This document shows positions 1-10,392 of a DNA stretch of 64,000 nucleotides, in pieces. Numbering within the stretch: position 1 is the stretch's first letter; each line of letters starts with the position of its first letter. The notes under the pieces were generated by a model. The model searched no databases and was not told where the DNA came from. It worked only from the letters and a program-made list of their open reading frames with translations. The stretch is from the NCBI RefSeq assembly GCF_033898505.1, contig NZ_JAXAFK010000006.1, positions 192,574-256,573 of the forward strand, given 5' to 3'. Both the position numbers and the translations under genes were made by a program. This DNA is from Pectobacterium carotovorum. GTDB lineage: Bacteria; Pseudomonadota; Gammaproteobacteria; Enterobacterales; Enterobacteriaceae.

Positions 1-707
1 ATTTCGATTTGCTGATTATTCCTAATGGCGGAATGAATAAGAATGCAATCCAGTTTGCCAGATGGATGAATGTCCCTGACGCCCGGTGGCACAAGGCCGA
101 GACAGAGTTTGACGACCGCAATATTGAACATGTTACCAATCGACCAATAAAACATGAAGTATTAGCGGGATATGACTTAATGCCGGAACTTGGCGTGACG
201 AGCACTGATGATTTACGGCTGTATGTTTATCCTAAACCAGAATTAAAAAAACAGTGGTCAGAAAAATTAAAACATAACGGCAAAGCAAATATCGGTTTTT
301 TTATATCGAATAAAGCATATGAACGTCGCTGGCCGTGGGCGAATTGGTATTCACTCGCTCAATCACTTAGCAGTGACTTCAATATTATTATTTTTTCTAA
401 TCCGGGTGAGAAGCCAGAGCAAGATGCGCTTAATGGCATTACGGTTCAGTGTATAGACACTGAAACAGTATCTGACCTTATAGCAGCGATGAGCCAATTA
501 GATGTGGTTGTTTCGGCTGATAGTGCGCCAGTTCACCTTGGTGCGGCGTTGCAGATACCGGTTGTTGGTCTATTTGAAGCAAGACCAGAGAAATATTTGC
601 GCTGGTATCCCATCGGTGTAAATCACGTGCTGCTGCATTCCGGTAAATGTATCGACAGCATCAGCGTGGCAGAAGTCAAAGACGCGGTTATTTCTCTTAT
701 CCCGTAA
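1..707 (+). CDS. GT9-family heptosyltransferase-like protein, 5' end outside window
   Basis: The reading frame is open to the left edge (codons for F-D-L precede the first possible TTG start at base 9), so the N-terminus lies upstream and about 235 C-terminal residues are visible. The C-terminal half looks like glycosyltransferase family 9: a W-P-x-x-x-W helix near residue 105, and the motif SADSAPVHLGAAL followed by PVVGLFEA, which matches the nucleotide-sugar binding region of ADP-heptose:LPS heptosyltransferases. It runs convergently to coaD and sits beside the LPS core cluster, so a role in adding a sugar to LPS core or another surface glycan is an inference. It is AT-richer than the waa genes and differs clearly from WaaC, WaaF and WaaQ in this window. 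The exact acceptor cannot be assigned. Confidence 0.75.
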   Translation, partial: FDLLIIPNGGMNKNAIQFARWMNVPDARWHKAETEFDDRNIEHVTNRPIKHEVLAGYDLMPELGVTSTDDLRLYVYPKPELKKQWSEKLKHNGKANIGFFISNKAYERRWPWANWYSLAQSLSSDFNIIIFSNPGEKPEQDALNGITVQCIDTETVSDLIAAMSQLDVVVSADSAPVHLGAALQIPVVGLFEARPEKYLRWYPIGVNHVLLHSGKCIDSISVAEVKDAVISLIP

Positions 708-715
708 ACGTATTA

Positions 716-1207
<492 letters not shown>

Positions 1208-1234
1208 TCATTCACTGTTTAGGTAGCGGCTGCT

Positions 1235-2512
1235 TTACTGCGTCCGCTGGGGCAAATAAGGTTCCAGAAGCGTAAGCAGCATCTGTAGAGCACCCTGGTT
1301 TTGGTGTAACACTTCCACGGCGTGTCGACCATAGTAGAGGCGATAGTCTTCGTCAGCGAGCAGTTTCCCGACTTCTTTTCCAAGTGAGTCAGCATCGGTC
1401 ACGGTAATCAATCCGTCAGCCTGATCGAGCTTGTTGCAGATATCTTTAAAATTGAACGTGTGTGGCCCCATCAATACCGGAATAGCATGGGCTGCGGCTT
1501 CTAGCGGATTATGCCCGCCTCGTTCAACCAAACTTCCACCAACAAAGGCCAGATCGGCGATGCCGTACAACAGCATCAGTTCGCCCATGGTGTCCCCAAT
1601 TACCACCTGCGTGTTGGCAGAAGGCTGTTCACCACTGCTGCGCAGCGTGTAGGTGAATCCCAGATTTTCTGTCAATGCCTGCGTGGTGGCGAAACGTTCC
1701 GGATGACGAGGGACAAGAATCAGCAGTAAATCAGGATAGGTGGCAAGCAGTTGTCGGTGAGCAGCCAGAACGATCGCTTCTTCACCTTCGTGTGTACTGG
1801 TGGCTATCCATACCGGACGATGCGGCGCCCATTGTCGGCGTAATGTAATGGCTCGTGCCGCCAGTTCCGGCGTTACGGAAATATCAAATTTGAGGCTGCC
1901 GGTCACTTTCAGGCTGGAACGCTTCAGGCCAAGATCGATAAATCGATTCCCGTCCTCCTGATTCTGCGCAGCGACGAGGGTAATGCGTCGTAAGATATGG
2001 CGCATTAGCTTTCCGATCTTTTTATAACCCGCAGCAGAACGTTCTGACAGTCGGGCATTGGCAATAACCAGCGGAATTTCTCGCTTGTGCAACTCTGCAA
2101 TCAGATTCGGCCACAGCTCGGTTTCCATAATGATGACGATTTTCGGACGAACCTGGTCAAAAAAGCGTCTCAGGGCACAGGGTAAATCATAAGGCAGGTA
2201 AACGTGATAGACCGTGTCGCCAAAAGCGGAGCGTACGCGCTCGGAACCAGTTGGCGTCATGGTTGTTACTGTGATCGGCAGATTGGGGTAACGATGGCGC
2301 AGTGCTCTCACTAAGGGAATGGCAGCCAGCGTTTCACCCACCGATACCGAGTGCAGCATGATACCGTCTGGCTTAACCTTCTCTGCACAAAAACCGTAAC
2401 GTTCACCCCAGCGCCGACGATAGGCTGGCGCTTTGCGGCCACGAAGCCACAGGCGAAGCCAAATCAACGGTTGGATGAGGTACAGGATAATGGTGTAGAG
2501 AGTTTGTAGCAT
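1235..2512 (-). CDS. waaA: 3-deoxy-D-manno-octulosonic acid (Kdo) transferase
   Basis: WaaA (KdtA) transfers Kdo residues from CMP-Kdo to lipid IVA at the inner face of the inner membrane, the first step of LPS core assembly. The 425-residue length is the family norm. A hydrophobic N-terminal segment (about residues 4-21) is the membrane anchor. It is followed by the conserved patch HSVSVGETLAAIPLVRAL and the M-E-T-E-L-W-P-N motif near residue 130. The C-terminal half has GGSLVERGGHNPLEAAA, the GT-B nucleotide-sugar site. It lies between waaE and coaD on the same strand and is probably cotranscribed with them. Confidence 0.97.
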   Translation of the reverse strand: MLQTLYTIILYLIQPLIWLRLWLRGRKAPAYRRRWGERYGFCAEKVKPDGIMLHSVSVGETLAAIPLVRALRHRYPNLPITVTTMTPTGSERVRSAFGDTVYHVYLPYDLPCALRRFFDQVRPKIVIIMETELWPNLIAELHKREIPLVIANARLSERSAAGYKKIGKLMRHILRRITLVAAQNQEDGNRFIDLGLKRSSLKVTGSLKFDISVTPELAARAITLRRQWAPHRPVWIATSTHEGEEAIVLAAHRQLLATYPDLLLILVPRHPERFATTQALTENLGFTYTLRSSGEQPSANTQVVIGDTMGELMLLYGIADLAFVGGSLVERGGHNPLEAAAHAIPVLMGPHTFNFKDICNKLDQADGLITVTDADSLGKEVGKLLADEDYRLYYGRHAVEVLHQNQGALQMLLTLLEPYLPQRTQ

Positions 2513-2596
2513 AAGGTTTACTGTTATCGGTTATCGCTGGGGTGATTTTATCGGGTTAGTGAGGATAAGGCTATGTTTGGTGGTATCACCCGTTTC

Positions 2597-3370
2597 TCAC
2601 AACTTTATATTATTACGAGACCATAACCCAGCGTATTTATTGAATGTGTACTGCGCATTAATAATCGCGAGTAGAAAACCGTGTTTTCCATCCAAAAAAC
2701 CAGCACGTAATATCCAGGTTTTTAAGAATGCCGAAGCCGTGTGCGTAAGGATACTAAGGTAGCGGCACTTTTTCCCCTGACGGTGTCGTTCTTCCGCCCA
2801 TGCTGAAGCATAGCGTAGCTGTTTTTGTTGAAAAACGGCGAAGTCTCGGCAGGTTAGATGCAATAAATCACCTGATAAATGCGTCAATGTGGCTGAGCCA
2901 TAATCAAGAGATTCGTGCACGCTGTTGTCGTTATAGCGGTAGCGCTGATTCGCATAGAGACGGATAACGTTATCGGGATACCATCCGCTATGCTTCATAA
3001 AGCGACCAAGGAAAAAATTGCGTCGTGAACAGCGGTAAACCGTATTATCACCAGCGTCTGGGGCAGTAAGCACGGATTCGATTGATTGCCGTAATTCGGG
3101 CGTCACTCGTTCATCCGCGTCAATCATGAAAATATAATCACCGCTGGCATAACTCTGTGCACGCTGTCGCTGCTTGCCATACCCCGGCCAGTCGTCGTGT
3201 TGATAGACTTTGGCACCGTATTGATGCGCTATTTCTATCGTGTCATCTGTGCTGCCGGAATCGACGACAATAATTTCATCTGCCCACGAGACAGACTGCA
3301 GGCAATCGGCGATCAGCTCCGTTTCATTTTTGGTAATCATGACGACGGATAAGCGTTTATGCGCGTTCAC
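2597..3370 (-). CDS. waaE: LPS core beta-1,4-glucosyltransferase (GT2 family)
   Basis: A family 2 glycosyltransferase of 257 residues, the length of WaaE/KdtX proteins of Klebsiella, Serratia and related bacteria, which add glucose to inner-core heptose I. Visible motifs are [10 protein letters not shown] at the start, [10 protein letters not shown] (nucleotide binding) and [13 protein letters not shown] (the DxD metal site). The frame stays open for 38 codons upstream, but the GTG at 3370 has AGGA six bases before it and gives the normal N-terminus, so the longer version is rejected. It lies between waaL and waaA on the same strand. The glucose specificity is inherited from the family and not shown here. 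Confidence 0.87.
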   Translation of the reverse strand: MNAHKRLSVVMITKNETELIADCLQSVSWADEIIVVDSGSTDDTIEIAHQYGAKVYQHDDWPGYGKQRQRAQSYASGDYIFMIDADERVTPELRQSIESVLTAPDAGDNTVYRCSRRNFFLGRFMKHSGWYPDNVIRLYANQRYRYNDNSVHESLDYGSATLTHLSGDLLHLTCRDFAVFQQKQLRYASAWAEERHRQGKKCRYLSILTHTASAFLKTWILRAGFLDGKHGFLLAIINAQYTFNKYAGLWSRNNIKL

Positions 3371-3513
3371 TATATGTCCTATGTGCTGGAAATGATGGAA
3401 CAGGCAGAGAAAGGCGTTCTCTTGCCGCCTACGTGTTGAACCCAATGGCACGGGTGTTTTTAGGTGCCATTGGGTGAGCAGCATGATAATAGCGTAACGC
3501 TATTCTGACGTAA

Positions 3514-4761
3514 CTATGATGGCGTACCGTGCTGTGGCGCTGCGTTTTTATTGCGCTTCACCAGTGGAATATGCTTCGCCAGCAGGAGTGCGGTCAGAAT
3601 CACAAACAGGTGTCCTTCCGTTGAATCCAACAGGAATGAGTTAAAGAGGTTACCACTTAAATAAATGACCAGAAGGGTAACAAAAATGCTTTTCTCTCGC
3701 GGTGGCTGGTTCCACGCGGCAATAGCAAAGCTAGCCATCCATAGAAGGAATATGACAAGGCCGACGGCACCATTCTGTATCGTTTCCAGTAAATACTGGT
3801 TGTGTGGGTTATTTACGCTGTAGCCTGTTTCAGGGTTGTGGTACCAGAAACTTCCTGCGCCGTTGCCCAACAGCGGAGCCTGCTCAATGAGTTGCGTAGC
3901 CTGTAAAATAAATGCGGTTCGTTGCCCCATTGAACTGTCACAAGCAGAATAGGCATCGCCGGTTTTTTGCTGTAGACAGTTTTGTATTTCGTGGACACCA
4001 AGTGTAATGCGTTCGGCTGCACGGTTAGGAATCGTAAACAACAAGCAAATGACGACAACGCCAGATCCTATCGCGAGCAGGGCCTGACGCGGTTTCAGAG
4101 AGAGTAAGGCCCAAGCGGCAATACCTGCAATAAGGGCGATGTACCCGATTCTGCCTTGCACCATAAACAGTATATTGCAGCAAGCGGCTAGTGCTAATAG
4201 CAGGTAACCGATCCGTCCAGATCCCTGGCTGATTCTGGCTCGCTCAAGCCAGAGAAATACGGCCATGGCCATAAAAAAGTTGTGAGTAATCTGTAACTTA
4301 AAAACGGTCGGGTTCGCAGGGTCGATATGTCCAGGAAAGAGGTGGAACAAACCGCCAGCTATACTCAGTACAAGGACAATCCCATTTCCCAAGAGAAAGC
4401 CGCTGAATAACGCTTTGCTCTGTGCTGATTGGAGCACAAAGAATAAAGCAAGAGGCAGGACATACAGCAGCTTCTTGTATTTTTCGACCATCTCCGGCCC
4501 TGCCTCATGATGATGAGTGAGCAGGGATAGCGCTAATAAGCCGACCATCAATGCGGGAAGGATCACCATTGGATGAATAATCAGCTGACGCCAATACTTC
4601 ATATCCCGGTATTTCAAGACGCAGATTAGTGCCAGGACCAACGCGACTTTCAGCAGTTGATTAGAGAGCGGCAGAGAAAGCCCAAGCAAGAAGGCGGTAA
4701 TGGTGGGGAAATTTCTCTTATCAGCGTCCGTAAGGAATGCGGGTAAAAAATCAAGTTTCAT
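3514..4761 (-). CDS. waaL: O-antigen ligase
   Basis: A 415-residue polytopic inner-membrane protein with about ten to twelve hydrophobic segments. It fits the Wzy_C/WaaL family, which joins undecaprenyl-linked O polysaccharide to the lipid A core on the periplasmic side. The C-terminal half contains a large hydrophilic loop ending in NNPHNQYLLETIQNG (His at residue 320), the conserved ligase motif, and an upstream R-I-G-Y segment in a membrane helix. Sequence conservation in this family is low, so the name rests on topology, this motif and location among waaQ, waaE and waaA. Its presence implies the strain makes O antigen or another ligated glycan. Confidence 0.88.
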   Translation of the reverse strand: MKLDFLPAFLTDADKRNFPTITAFLLGLSLPLSNQLLKVALVLALICVLKYRDMKYWRQLIIHPMVILPALMVGLLALSLLTHHHEAGPEMVEKYKKLLYVLPLALFFVLQSAQSKALFSGFLLGNGIVLVLSIAGGLFHLFPGHIDPANPTVFKLQITHNFFMAMAVFLWLERARISQGSGRIGYLLLALAACCNILFMVQGRIGYIALIAGIAAWALLSLKPRQALLAIGSGVVVICLLFTIPNRAAERITLGVHEIQNCLQQKTGDAYSACDSSMGQRTAFILQATQLIEQAPLLGNGAGSFWYHNPETGYSVNNPHNQYLLETIQNGAVGLVIFLLWMASFAIAAWNQPPREKSIFVTLLVIYLSGNLFNSFLLDSTEGHLFVILTALLLAKHIPLVKRNKNAAPQHGTPS

Positions 4762-4822
4762 ACAATCTCACAGGTGTAAAAAGCGACTTGTTGGCGTCTT
4801 CTTAATTTACATATCAATGGGT

Positions 4823-5908
4823 TTAGGAAAGCCACTTACTGGTCGCAGCAATCACGTCAGAGACCGGAATGGCGTCAAGGTAACGCTCCTGTGTATTAGT
4901 ATCAATTTCCTCGGGCTTGGGGAGTGGGCGATAGTCGCCAGCCCATAACAATGTGTGTGGTGCCTGCCATGGATGCCACTGTTTCAGGTTGCTCGGGCCA
5001 AATAGCGCAACAGAAGGGGTTTGTCGTGCTGCCGCCATGTGCATAGGTGCAGAATCAACGCCAATAAATAACTGTGCTTTATCAATCAGTATCGCGAGTT
5101 GAGGTAATTCCAACTGTCCGGTCAGATTTACAATTTGTGTCGGGTTTGCCACGTTGTTGATAATCGTTGTCGCTATCTGCAGTTCTTCGGCTGATGTTCC
5201 GCCAGCCAGAACAACGCGTTTTCCCTGATTTGTCAGATGATCAATTAATGCTGCGAAAGAGAGCGCAGACCAGGTTTTGAACGCCCAGCGAGCGCCTGGG
5301 TGGATCAATACATAGTCAGATAAGCTGTGCTGTTCGAGCAATTGGCTGACATATTTTTCATCTTCCGGTCGCCAGGACATCTTCACTGAGGTGTTCGTCT
5401 CAGGAAGTTCCAGGGGCGAGAGGATGGAAAGATTGTTTAAAACAGTGTGTTGCTCGTTGTACTGCGTCGTTTCAACCAACATATTATGGCAAGACTTCCA
5501 TAAGAGGTTGTCCCTCTTTGGCCAACTGAAGCCAATGCTAATCGCAGAAGTGAGGAATTTACAGTAAAGCGCAGCACGCCATTGATCGGAAAGATTGATG
5601 ATGAGGTCGTATTGTTGTGCTTTCAGCGCTTTCCAAAGCGTATTTTCTCCATGCCATTGTGCACGGATGCCTTCATGTTTGAGATTTCTGTCAACGGTGA
5701 AACAGGTGTGAATATCTGGATTACCGGAGAGCATGACCTCTGTACCGCTATAAACCAGTACATCAATCTGGGCGCTCTCGTAATGCTGTTTCAGCGTCCC
5801 TAATAACGGGGTGGTCAACAAGACGTCACCGAAATGCCGTAGTTTGATAACGAGAATTCGCTTAACGCGTTCTCTGGCTAGCCGTTTTTCTTTCGAATGC
5901 ATATGCAT
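4823..5908 (-). CDS. waaQ: LPS core heptosyltransferase III
   Basis: WaaQ adds the branching third heptose to the inner core. The N-terminus KRILVIKLRHFGDVLLTTPLL is the GT9 phosphate/acceptor loop in the WaaQ form, with H-F-G-D where WaaC and WaaF have S-M-G-D or W-V-G-D. The C-terminal GT9 motif FIGVDSAPMHMAAA followed by PSVALFGPSNLKQWHPW is also present. The start is put at the ATG at 5908 (361 residues); a second ATG two codons later is equally plausible, and a TTG two codons earlier is less likely. Ten to sixteen bases separate it from waaC, so hldD-waaF-waaC-waaQ look like one operon. Confidence 0.92.
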   Translation of the reverse strand: MHMHSKEKRLARERVKRILVIKLRHFGDVLLTTPLLGTLKQHYESAQIDVLVYSGTEVMLSGNPDIHTCFTVDRNLKHEGIRAQWHGENTLWKALKAQQYDLIINLSDQWRAALYCKFLTSAISIGFSWPKRDNLLWKSCHNMLVETTQYNEQHTVLNNLSILSPLELPETNTSVKMSWRPEDEKYVSQLLEQHSLSDYVLIHPGARWAFKTWSALSFAALIDHLTNQGKRVVLAGGTSAEELQIATTIINNVANPTQIVNLTGQLELPQLAILIDKAQLFIGVDSAPMHMAAARQTPSVALFGPSNLKQWHPWQAPHTLLWAGDYRPLPKPEEIDTNTQERYLDAIPVSDVIAATSKWLS

Positions 5909-5924
5909 TACCAAAACTCGTCGG

Positions 5925-6887
5925 TTATATAAGAGATTGTAATTGTTGAAAGATTGCTTGGGGTGAAATTGTATTCATGGAATTGTCACCAGACATTTCC
6001 ACCACCTGATTCATTCCGTAGCCGCCAATCAACCCTGGGTCGGTTGGCCCGTATAAGGTGATGTTGGGACGATCCAGCGCTGCCGTCAGGTGGCTAAGCC
6101 CGGTATCGACGGAAACAACGGCTTTGGCGCCTGCTAATACCTCGGCGACCTGTTGCAGCGTGAGGCGCGGTAAGACCTCAACGTGGGAGAATTCTTCCGC
6201 CAGCCGTAATGCGCGCTGGTGCTCATGTTCCGCTCCCCAGGGGAGTTTGATGCGTAGTCCGCTCGGTGCCAATAGGGCAATCAGTTCACGCCAGTGCGCT
6301 TCCGGCCAGTGTTTTTCATCGCGCGTTGTGGCGTGGAGAAACACCAGATAGCAGTTGGCGTCTGCGGGCGGCTGGGAGAGGAAACGCGAGGCAATCGCAT
6401 AATCGCCGCGCTCGGCGGGTTTCCGGTAGCCCAGACTGGCGGCAAACAGCTCTCGTACGCGCTCGACGGCATGCTGCTGACGGCTTATCGGGTGGCGATA
6501 GTTATAAAACCAGCTTGCCAGCGGCTCACGCGCGCTCTTGCAATCCAGTCCGTGTTTCTTTCCGTTAGCGAGTCGCGTCACCAGCAGCGCGCTTTTAATC
6601 AGCCCTTGCGCATCAATGACGGCATCATAGCGGTGCTGGCGTAGTTGGCGTTTAAATTCTGCACGTTCCTGACGTATCGGGGCGCTGAACCAGCTTTTGC
6701 GCCAGCGGCGTATCGCCACTGGAATCACGCGGGAAACCGCCGGGTGCCAGCTGGGAATCTGCGCGAAACCTTCTTCAACCACCCAGTCGAATTGAATACC
6801 GGGAATCACCTGCATGGCATCGGTCAAGGCTGGCAACGTATGCAGCACATCACCCATCGACGATGTTTTCACGATCAGCACTCTCAT
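5925..6887 (-). CDS. waaC: LPS heptosyltransferase I
   Basis: WaaC transfers the first L-glycero-D-manno-heptose from ADP-heptose onto Kdo2-lipid A in the cytoplasm. The 320-residue protein starts MRVLIVKTSSMGDVLHTLPAL, diagnostic of the WaaC branch of GT9, continues with FDWVVEEGFAQIPSWHP, and ends with SVDTGLSHLTAALDRPNITLYGPTDP, holding the D-T-G-x-x-H ADP-heptose motif. Its ATG overlaps the waaF stop by four bases (ATGA), so translation is probably coupled. Confidence 0.97.
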   Translation of the reverse strand: MRVLIVKTSSMGDVLHTLPALTDAMQVIPGIQFDWVVEEGFAQIPSWHPAVSRVIPVAIRRWRKSWFSAPIRQERAEFKRQLRQHRYDAVIDAQGLIKSALLVTRLANGKKHGLDCKSAREPLASWFYNYRHPISRQQHAVERVRELFAASLGYRKPAERGDYAIASRFLSQPPADANCYLVFLHATTRDEKHWPEAHWRELIALLAPSGLRIKLPWGAEHEHQRALRLAEEFSHVEVLPRLTLQQVAEVLAGAKAVVSVDTGLSHLTAALDRPNITLYGPTDPGLIGGYGMNQVVEMSGDNSMNTISPQAIFQQLQSLI

Positions 6888-7987
6888 GCGTCAGCTCCCG
6901 GCACCCGGTTTTCTTCTGGAACGAGACTTTCTCTTGGAGTGAGACTGTCTTTTGTAACGATATAGTTATCCAGTGCGCTGATCACGCGTTCGGGCTGAAT
7001 GTCGATCAAACTCTGGTGATAACCCTGTTCGGCATCCCCTTTGCGTACCCGGTGATAGCCTGTGATCAGCCGAATCACCTCGGCCTGATGGGACAGCGGC
7101 GGGGTAAAATCGGGGCTGCTCGGGCCATAAAGCGCGACAAGCGGACGATGAAGCGCTGCGGCAACGTGCATGAGCCCGGAGTCGTTGCTGACGACGGCGT
7201 GACAGGCGGCGATCAGCACCACCGCCTGTTCCAGCGAGGTTTTCCCCGCCAGATTGGCGCAATGCTGTCGAGCGTCTTCCGTCAACCCCTGAAGGATATC
7301 GTCACAGGCTGAACGGTCATTGGCGGAACCGAATAGCGCGATCTGGTAGCCGCGTTCAATCAGCGTTTGCGCCAGCGCAGCATAGTGATAATGCGGCCAC
7401 CGTTTAGCGGGGCCGAATTCTGCCCCGGGGCAAAAGCCGATGATGGGGCGTGTATCGCTGAGATCGAAGGCCTGCATCATGTCCGCAATTTCGGCCTGAT
7501 TGACCTGCAACTGTGGCCACAGTAACGGCTGCGGCAGATCCTCGGCACGACGAATACGGCTACGATCGTAGGCTAATGCGGCGTAACGCTGAACCATCAG
7601 CGGAAATGCGGCCTTATCCAGCACGCGTAAGTCGTTCAGCAGCCCGTAACGCATTTCGCCGCGCCAGCCTGTACGCTGCGGAATGTTGGCAAAGAACGGG
7701 ACCAGCGCGGATTTAAAGGAGTTGGGCAGCACGTAAGCGCGATCGTAGCCTGCATCGCGCAGCGATACGCCAAGACGGCGACGTTCGCCCAGTTCTAGGG
7801 CGCCGTGACCGAGCGGCATGGCTAACGCCTGATTGACTTCCGGCATACGTGCCAGCAGCGGACGGCACCAGGCTGGTGCCATCACGTCAATAACCGCTTC
7901 CGGGTGTTCAGCCTTCAGGGTGCGATAAAGGCTGTGCGACATCATCATATCGCCGACCCAGGAAGGGCCGATGACCAAAATTTTCAT
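6884..7987 (-). CDS. waaF: ADP-heptose:LPS heptosyltransferase II
   Basis: WaaF adds the second heptose of the inner core. Diagnostic features are the N-terminal MKILVIGPSWVGDMMMSHSL, the central FCPGAEFGPAKRWP typical of WaaF, and the GT9 motif VSNDSGLMHVAAALHRPLVALYGP. At 367 residues it is about 20 longer than the E. coli enzyme; the extra lies in a polar C-terminal tail after the last conserved block. It follows hldD by 23 bases and overlaps waaC by four, in the order hldD-waaF-waaC known from many enterobacteria. Confidence 0.97.
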   Translation of the reverse strand: MKILVIGPSWVGDMMMSHSLYRTLKAEHPEAVIDVMAPAWCRPLLARMPEVNQALAMPLGHGALELGERRRLGVSLRDAGYDRAYVLPNSFKSALVPFFANIPQRTGWRGEMRYGLLNDLRVLDKAAFPLMVQRYAALAYDRSRIRRAEDLPQPLLWPQLQVNQAEIADMMQAFDLSDTRPIIGFCPGAEFGPAKRWPHYHYAALAQTLIERGYQIALFGSANDRSACDDILQGLTEDARQHCANLAGKTSLEQAVVLIAACHAVVSNDSGLMHVAAALHRPLVALYGPSSPDFTPPLSHQAEVIRLITGYHRVRKGDAEQGYHQSLIDIQPERVISALDNYIVTKDSLTPRESLVPEENRVPGADA

Positions 7988-8010
7988 ACCGCTTATGAAT
8001 CCTTATTTGG

Positions 8011-8943
8011 TTAAACGGTACGGTTCAGCCAGGCCATATATTCCGCTACGCCTTCGGCGACGGTTTTGAACGGCTTGTCATAACCTGCTGCACGCAAGTT
8101 GGTGAGGTCAGCCTGGGTGTAAGCCTGATAGCGGCCTTTCAGCTTCTCGGGGAACTCAATGTATTCCACGCTGCCTTTTTTGTGAAAAGCAAGCGTCGCG
8201 TCGGCGACAGCCTGGAAGGATTCGGCGCGGCCGGTACCGCAGTTGAAGATGCCGGAAACACCGTTTTGCCAGAACCACAGGTTGACGGCGGCGACATCAC
8301 CGACGTAGATGAAGTCACGTTGGAAGTTCTCGCTACCGGAAAACAGCTTCGGATTTTCACCCTGATTAATCTGGTTATTCAGGTGGAATGCGACACTTGC
8401 CATGCTGCCTTTGTGGCCTTCGCGCGGTCCGTAGACGTTGAAATAGCGGAAGCCGCAGATCTGCGATTCTGCTTCAGGGAGAATTTCGCGCACGTACTGA
8501 TCGAACAGGAATTTGGAGTAGCCATAGACGTTCAGCGGCTGCTCGTACTGACGTTCTTCGATAAAGTTATCGTTGCGACCACCGTAGGTCGCGGCAGAAG
8601 AGGCATACAGGAACGGAATGTTGCGATCGAGGCAATAGTGCAGCACGTCTTTAGAATACTGATAGTTGTTATCCATCATGTACTTGCCATCCCACTCGGT
8701 GGTGGAAGAGCAGGCACCTTCATGGAATACGGCATCGATATCGCCCAGATCGTCGCCTGCAACGATGCTGGCGATGAAGTCTTCCTTATCCATGTAATCT
8801 GCGATGTCCAGATCGACCAGATTGACGAATTTGGTGCCGTCTTTCAGGTTATCGACAACCAGGATGTCCCGATAGCCGATGTCATTCAGAGATTTTACGA
8901 TATTGCTGCCGATAAAACCGGCACCGCCAGTAACGATAATCAT
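8011..8943 (-). CDS. hldD: ADP-L-glycero-D-manno-heptose 6-epimerase
   Basis: HldD (RfaD) inverts C6 of ADP-D-glycero-D-manno-heptose to give the heptose donor used by WaaC and WaaF. It is an NADP-dependent short-chain epimerase: [14 protein letters not shown] is the Rossmann glycine motif, and [14 protein letters not shown] holds the catalytic Tyr-x-x-x-Lys. The ATG at 8943 gives 310 residues, the standard length, and an AAAGGT ribosome site precedes it; a longer open frame reaching 8988 is not needed. It is the first gene of the minus-strand LPS operon and diverges from kbl across about 240 bases. Confidence 0.98.
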   Translation of the reverse strand: MIIVTGGAGFIGSNIVKSLNDIGYRDILVVDNLKDGTKFVNLVDLDIADYMDKEDFIASIVAGDDLGDIDAVFHEGACSSTTEWDGKYMMDNNYQYSKDVLHYCLDRNIPFLYASSAATYGGRNDNFIEERQYEQPLNVYGYSKFLFDQYVREILPEAESQICGFRYFNVYGPREGHKGSMASVAFHLNNQINQGENPKLFSGSENFQRDFIYVGDVAAVNLWFWQNGVSGIFNCGTGRAESFQAVADATLAFHKKGSVEYIEFPEKLKGRYQAYTQADLTNLRAAGYDKPFKTVAEGVAEYMAWLNRTV

Positions 8944-9185
8944 GGGCGCGACCTTTGTTAATCTTGCTGGTGAGGCACCGCGCCCCACACTGTTTATGAC
9001 CGCTATAATAGCATTTCATTTTACCGCAAGCAGCCAGAGCTTAATTTATCCCGTGTTGCCCCAACTTTTTTAAGATGATTCAGGCCGTGACGAAGCCAGC
9101 ATTTTCAGACTGTTTACCCCGCATTTCTGCCCACATCCGCTAGCTTAAAAACCATAAAGCGATCTTTTTATGGGAGAGTAACGCT

Positions 9186-10382
9186 ATGCCTGCCGCGTTT
9201 TATCAACAACTTACTACACAAATTATGGCAGCACGCACCGAAGGGGTGTTTAAAGAGGAGCGCATTATTACCTCTGCGCAGCAGGCTGAAATCGAGGTGA
9301 TGGACAGCAACCGCCTGCTCAACTTCTGTGCCAATAATTATCTTGGTCTGGCAGATAGCCCAGAGCTGATTGCCGCTGCCAAAGCTGGATTAGACAGCCA
9401 CGGTTTTGGCATGGCATCGGTGCGCTTTATCTGCGGCACGCAGGATATCCACAAGCAGCTGGAGCGTAAGCTGGCGGATTTTCTGGGAATGGATGACGCG
9501 ATTCTCTATTCCTCCTGTTTTGATGCCAACGGCGGGCTATTTGAAACGCTGATGGAAGCGGAGGATGCGATTATTTCCGATGCGCTCAATCATGCCTCAA
9601 TCATCGACGGTATTCGGCTATCGAAGGCGCGACGCTACCGCTATGCCAATAACGATATGAGTCAGTTGGAAGCGCAACTGCAACTGGCCAGAGCGGAAGG
9701 GGCAAGACACATCATGATCGCCACCGACGGCGTGTTCTCGATGGATGGCGTGATTGCCGATTTGCAGGGAATTTGCGATCTGGCGGATCGTTATGATGCG
9801 CTAGTGATGGTTGATGATTCCCATGCGGTGGGGTTTGTGGGCGAACAAGGGCGCGGAACGCATGAACACCGTGGGGTGATGGATCGCGTCGACATCATTA
9901 CCGGGACGCTAGGCAAGGCGCTGGGGGGCGCGTCGGGGGGGTATACGGCGGGCAGACATGAGGTGATCGACTGGCTGCGCCAGCGCTCTCGACCCTATCT
10001 GTTTTCCAACTCGCTTGCGCCTGCGATTGTCACCGCATCGCTCAGCGTTCTCGATCTGCTGGAACAGAGTGGCGAACGGCGTGAACGTCTGTGGGCAAAC
10101 GCTCGCCTGTTCCGTGAAAAGATGGCTGCCGCAGGGTTTACGTTGGCGGGAGCCGATCACGCCATTATTCCCGTGATGCTGGGCGAGGCGCAGCTGGCGC
10201 AGGATTTTGCGCAGGCGCTACAGCGGGAAGGTGTGTACGTCGCCGGCTTTTTCTATCCCGTAGTTCCCCTCGGTCAGGCGCGTATCCGCACTCAAATGTC
10301 GGCCGCCCATACGCCGCAGCAAATTCAATTCGCCGTCGAGGCTTTTACCCGCGTGGGCAAACGTCTGGGTGTAATCATCTGA
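9186..10382 (+). CDS. kbl: Glycine C-acetyltransferase (2-amino-3-ketobutyrate CoA ligase)
   Basis: Kbl cleaves 2-amino-3-ketobutyrate with CoA to glycine and acetyl-CoA, the second step of threonine degradation by this route. It is a PLP enzyme of the alpha-oxoamine synthase family at its usual length of 398 residues. The cofactor lysine sits in [18 protein letters not shown], and [13 protein letters not shown] holds the PLP-contacting Asp and His. GGAGAG lies 8 bases upstream of the ATG. tdh follows after 10 bases, so the two enzymes share an operon as in E. coli, where the pair also lies divergent to hldD. Confidence 0.98.
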   Translation: MPAAFYQQLTTQIMAARTEGVFKEERIITSAQQAEIEVMDSNRLLNFCANNYLGLADSPELIAAAKAGLDSHGFGMASVRFICGTQDIHKQLERKLADFLGMDDAILYSSCFDANGGLFETLMEAEDAIISDALNHASIIDGIRLSKARRYRYANNDMSQLEAQLQLARAEGARHIMIATDGVFSMDGVIADLQGICDLADRYDALVMVDDSHAVGFVGEQGRGTHEHRGVMDRVDIITGTLGKALGGASGGYTAGRHEVIDWLRQRSRPYLFSNSLAPAIVTASLSVLDLLEQSGERRERLWANARLFREKMAAAGFTLAGADHAIIPVMLGEAQLAQDFAQALQREGVYVAGFFYPVVPLGQARIRTQMSAAHTPQQIQFAVEAFTRVGKRLGVII

Positions 10383-10392
10383 GGAAACCGTC

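Noticed and set aside
8182..8961. 259-codon plus-strand frame opposite hldD
   Set aside because: A mirror of the hldD codon pattern; hldD is complete and well conserved.
8944..9185. RfaH ops/JUMPstart element ahead of the LPS operon
   Set aside because: I searched for GGCGGTAG on the minus strand in the leader of hldD and did not find it.
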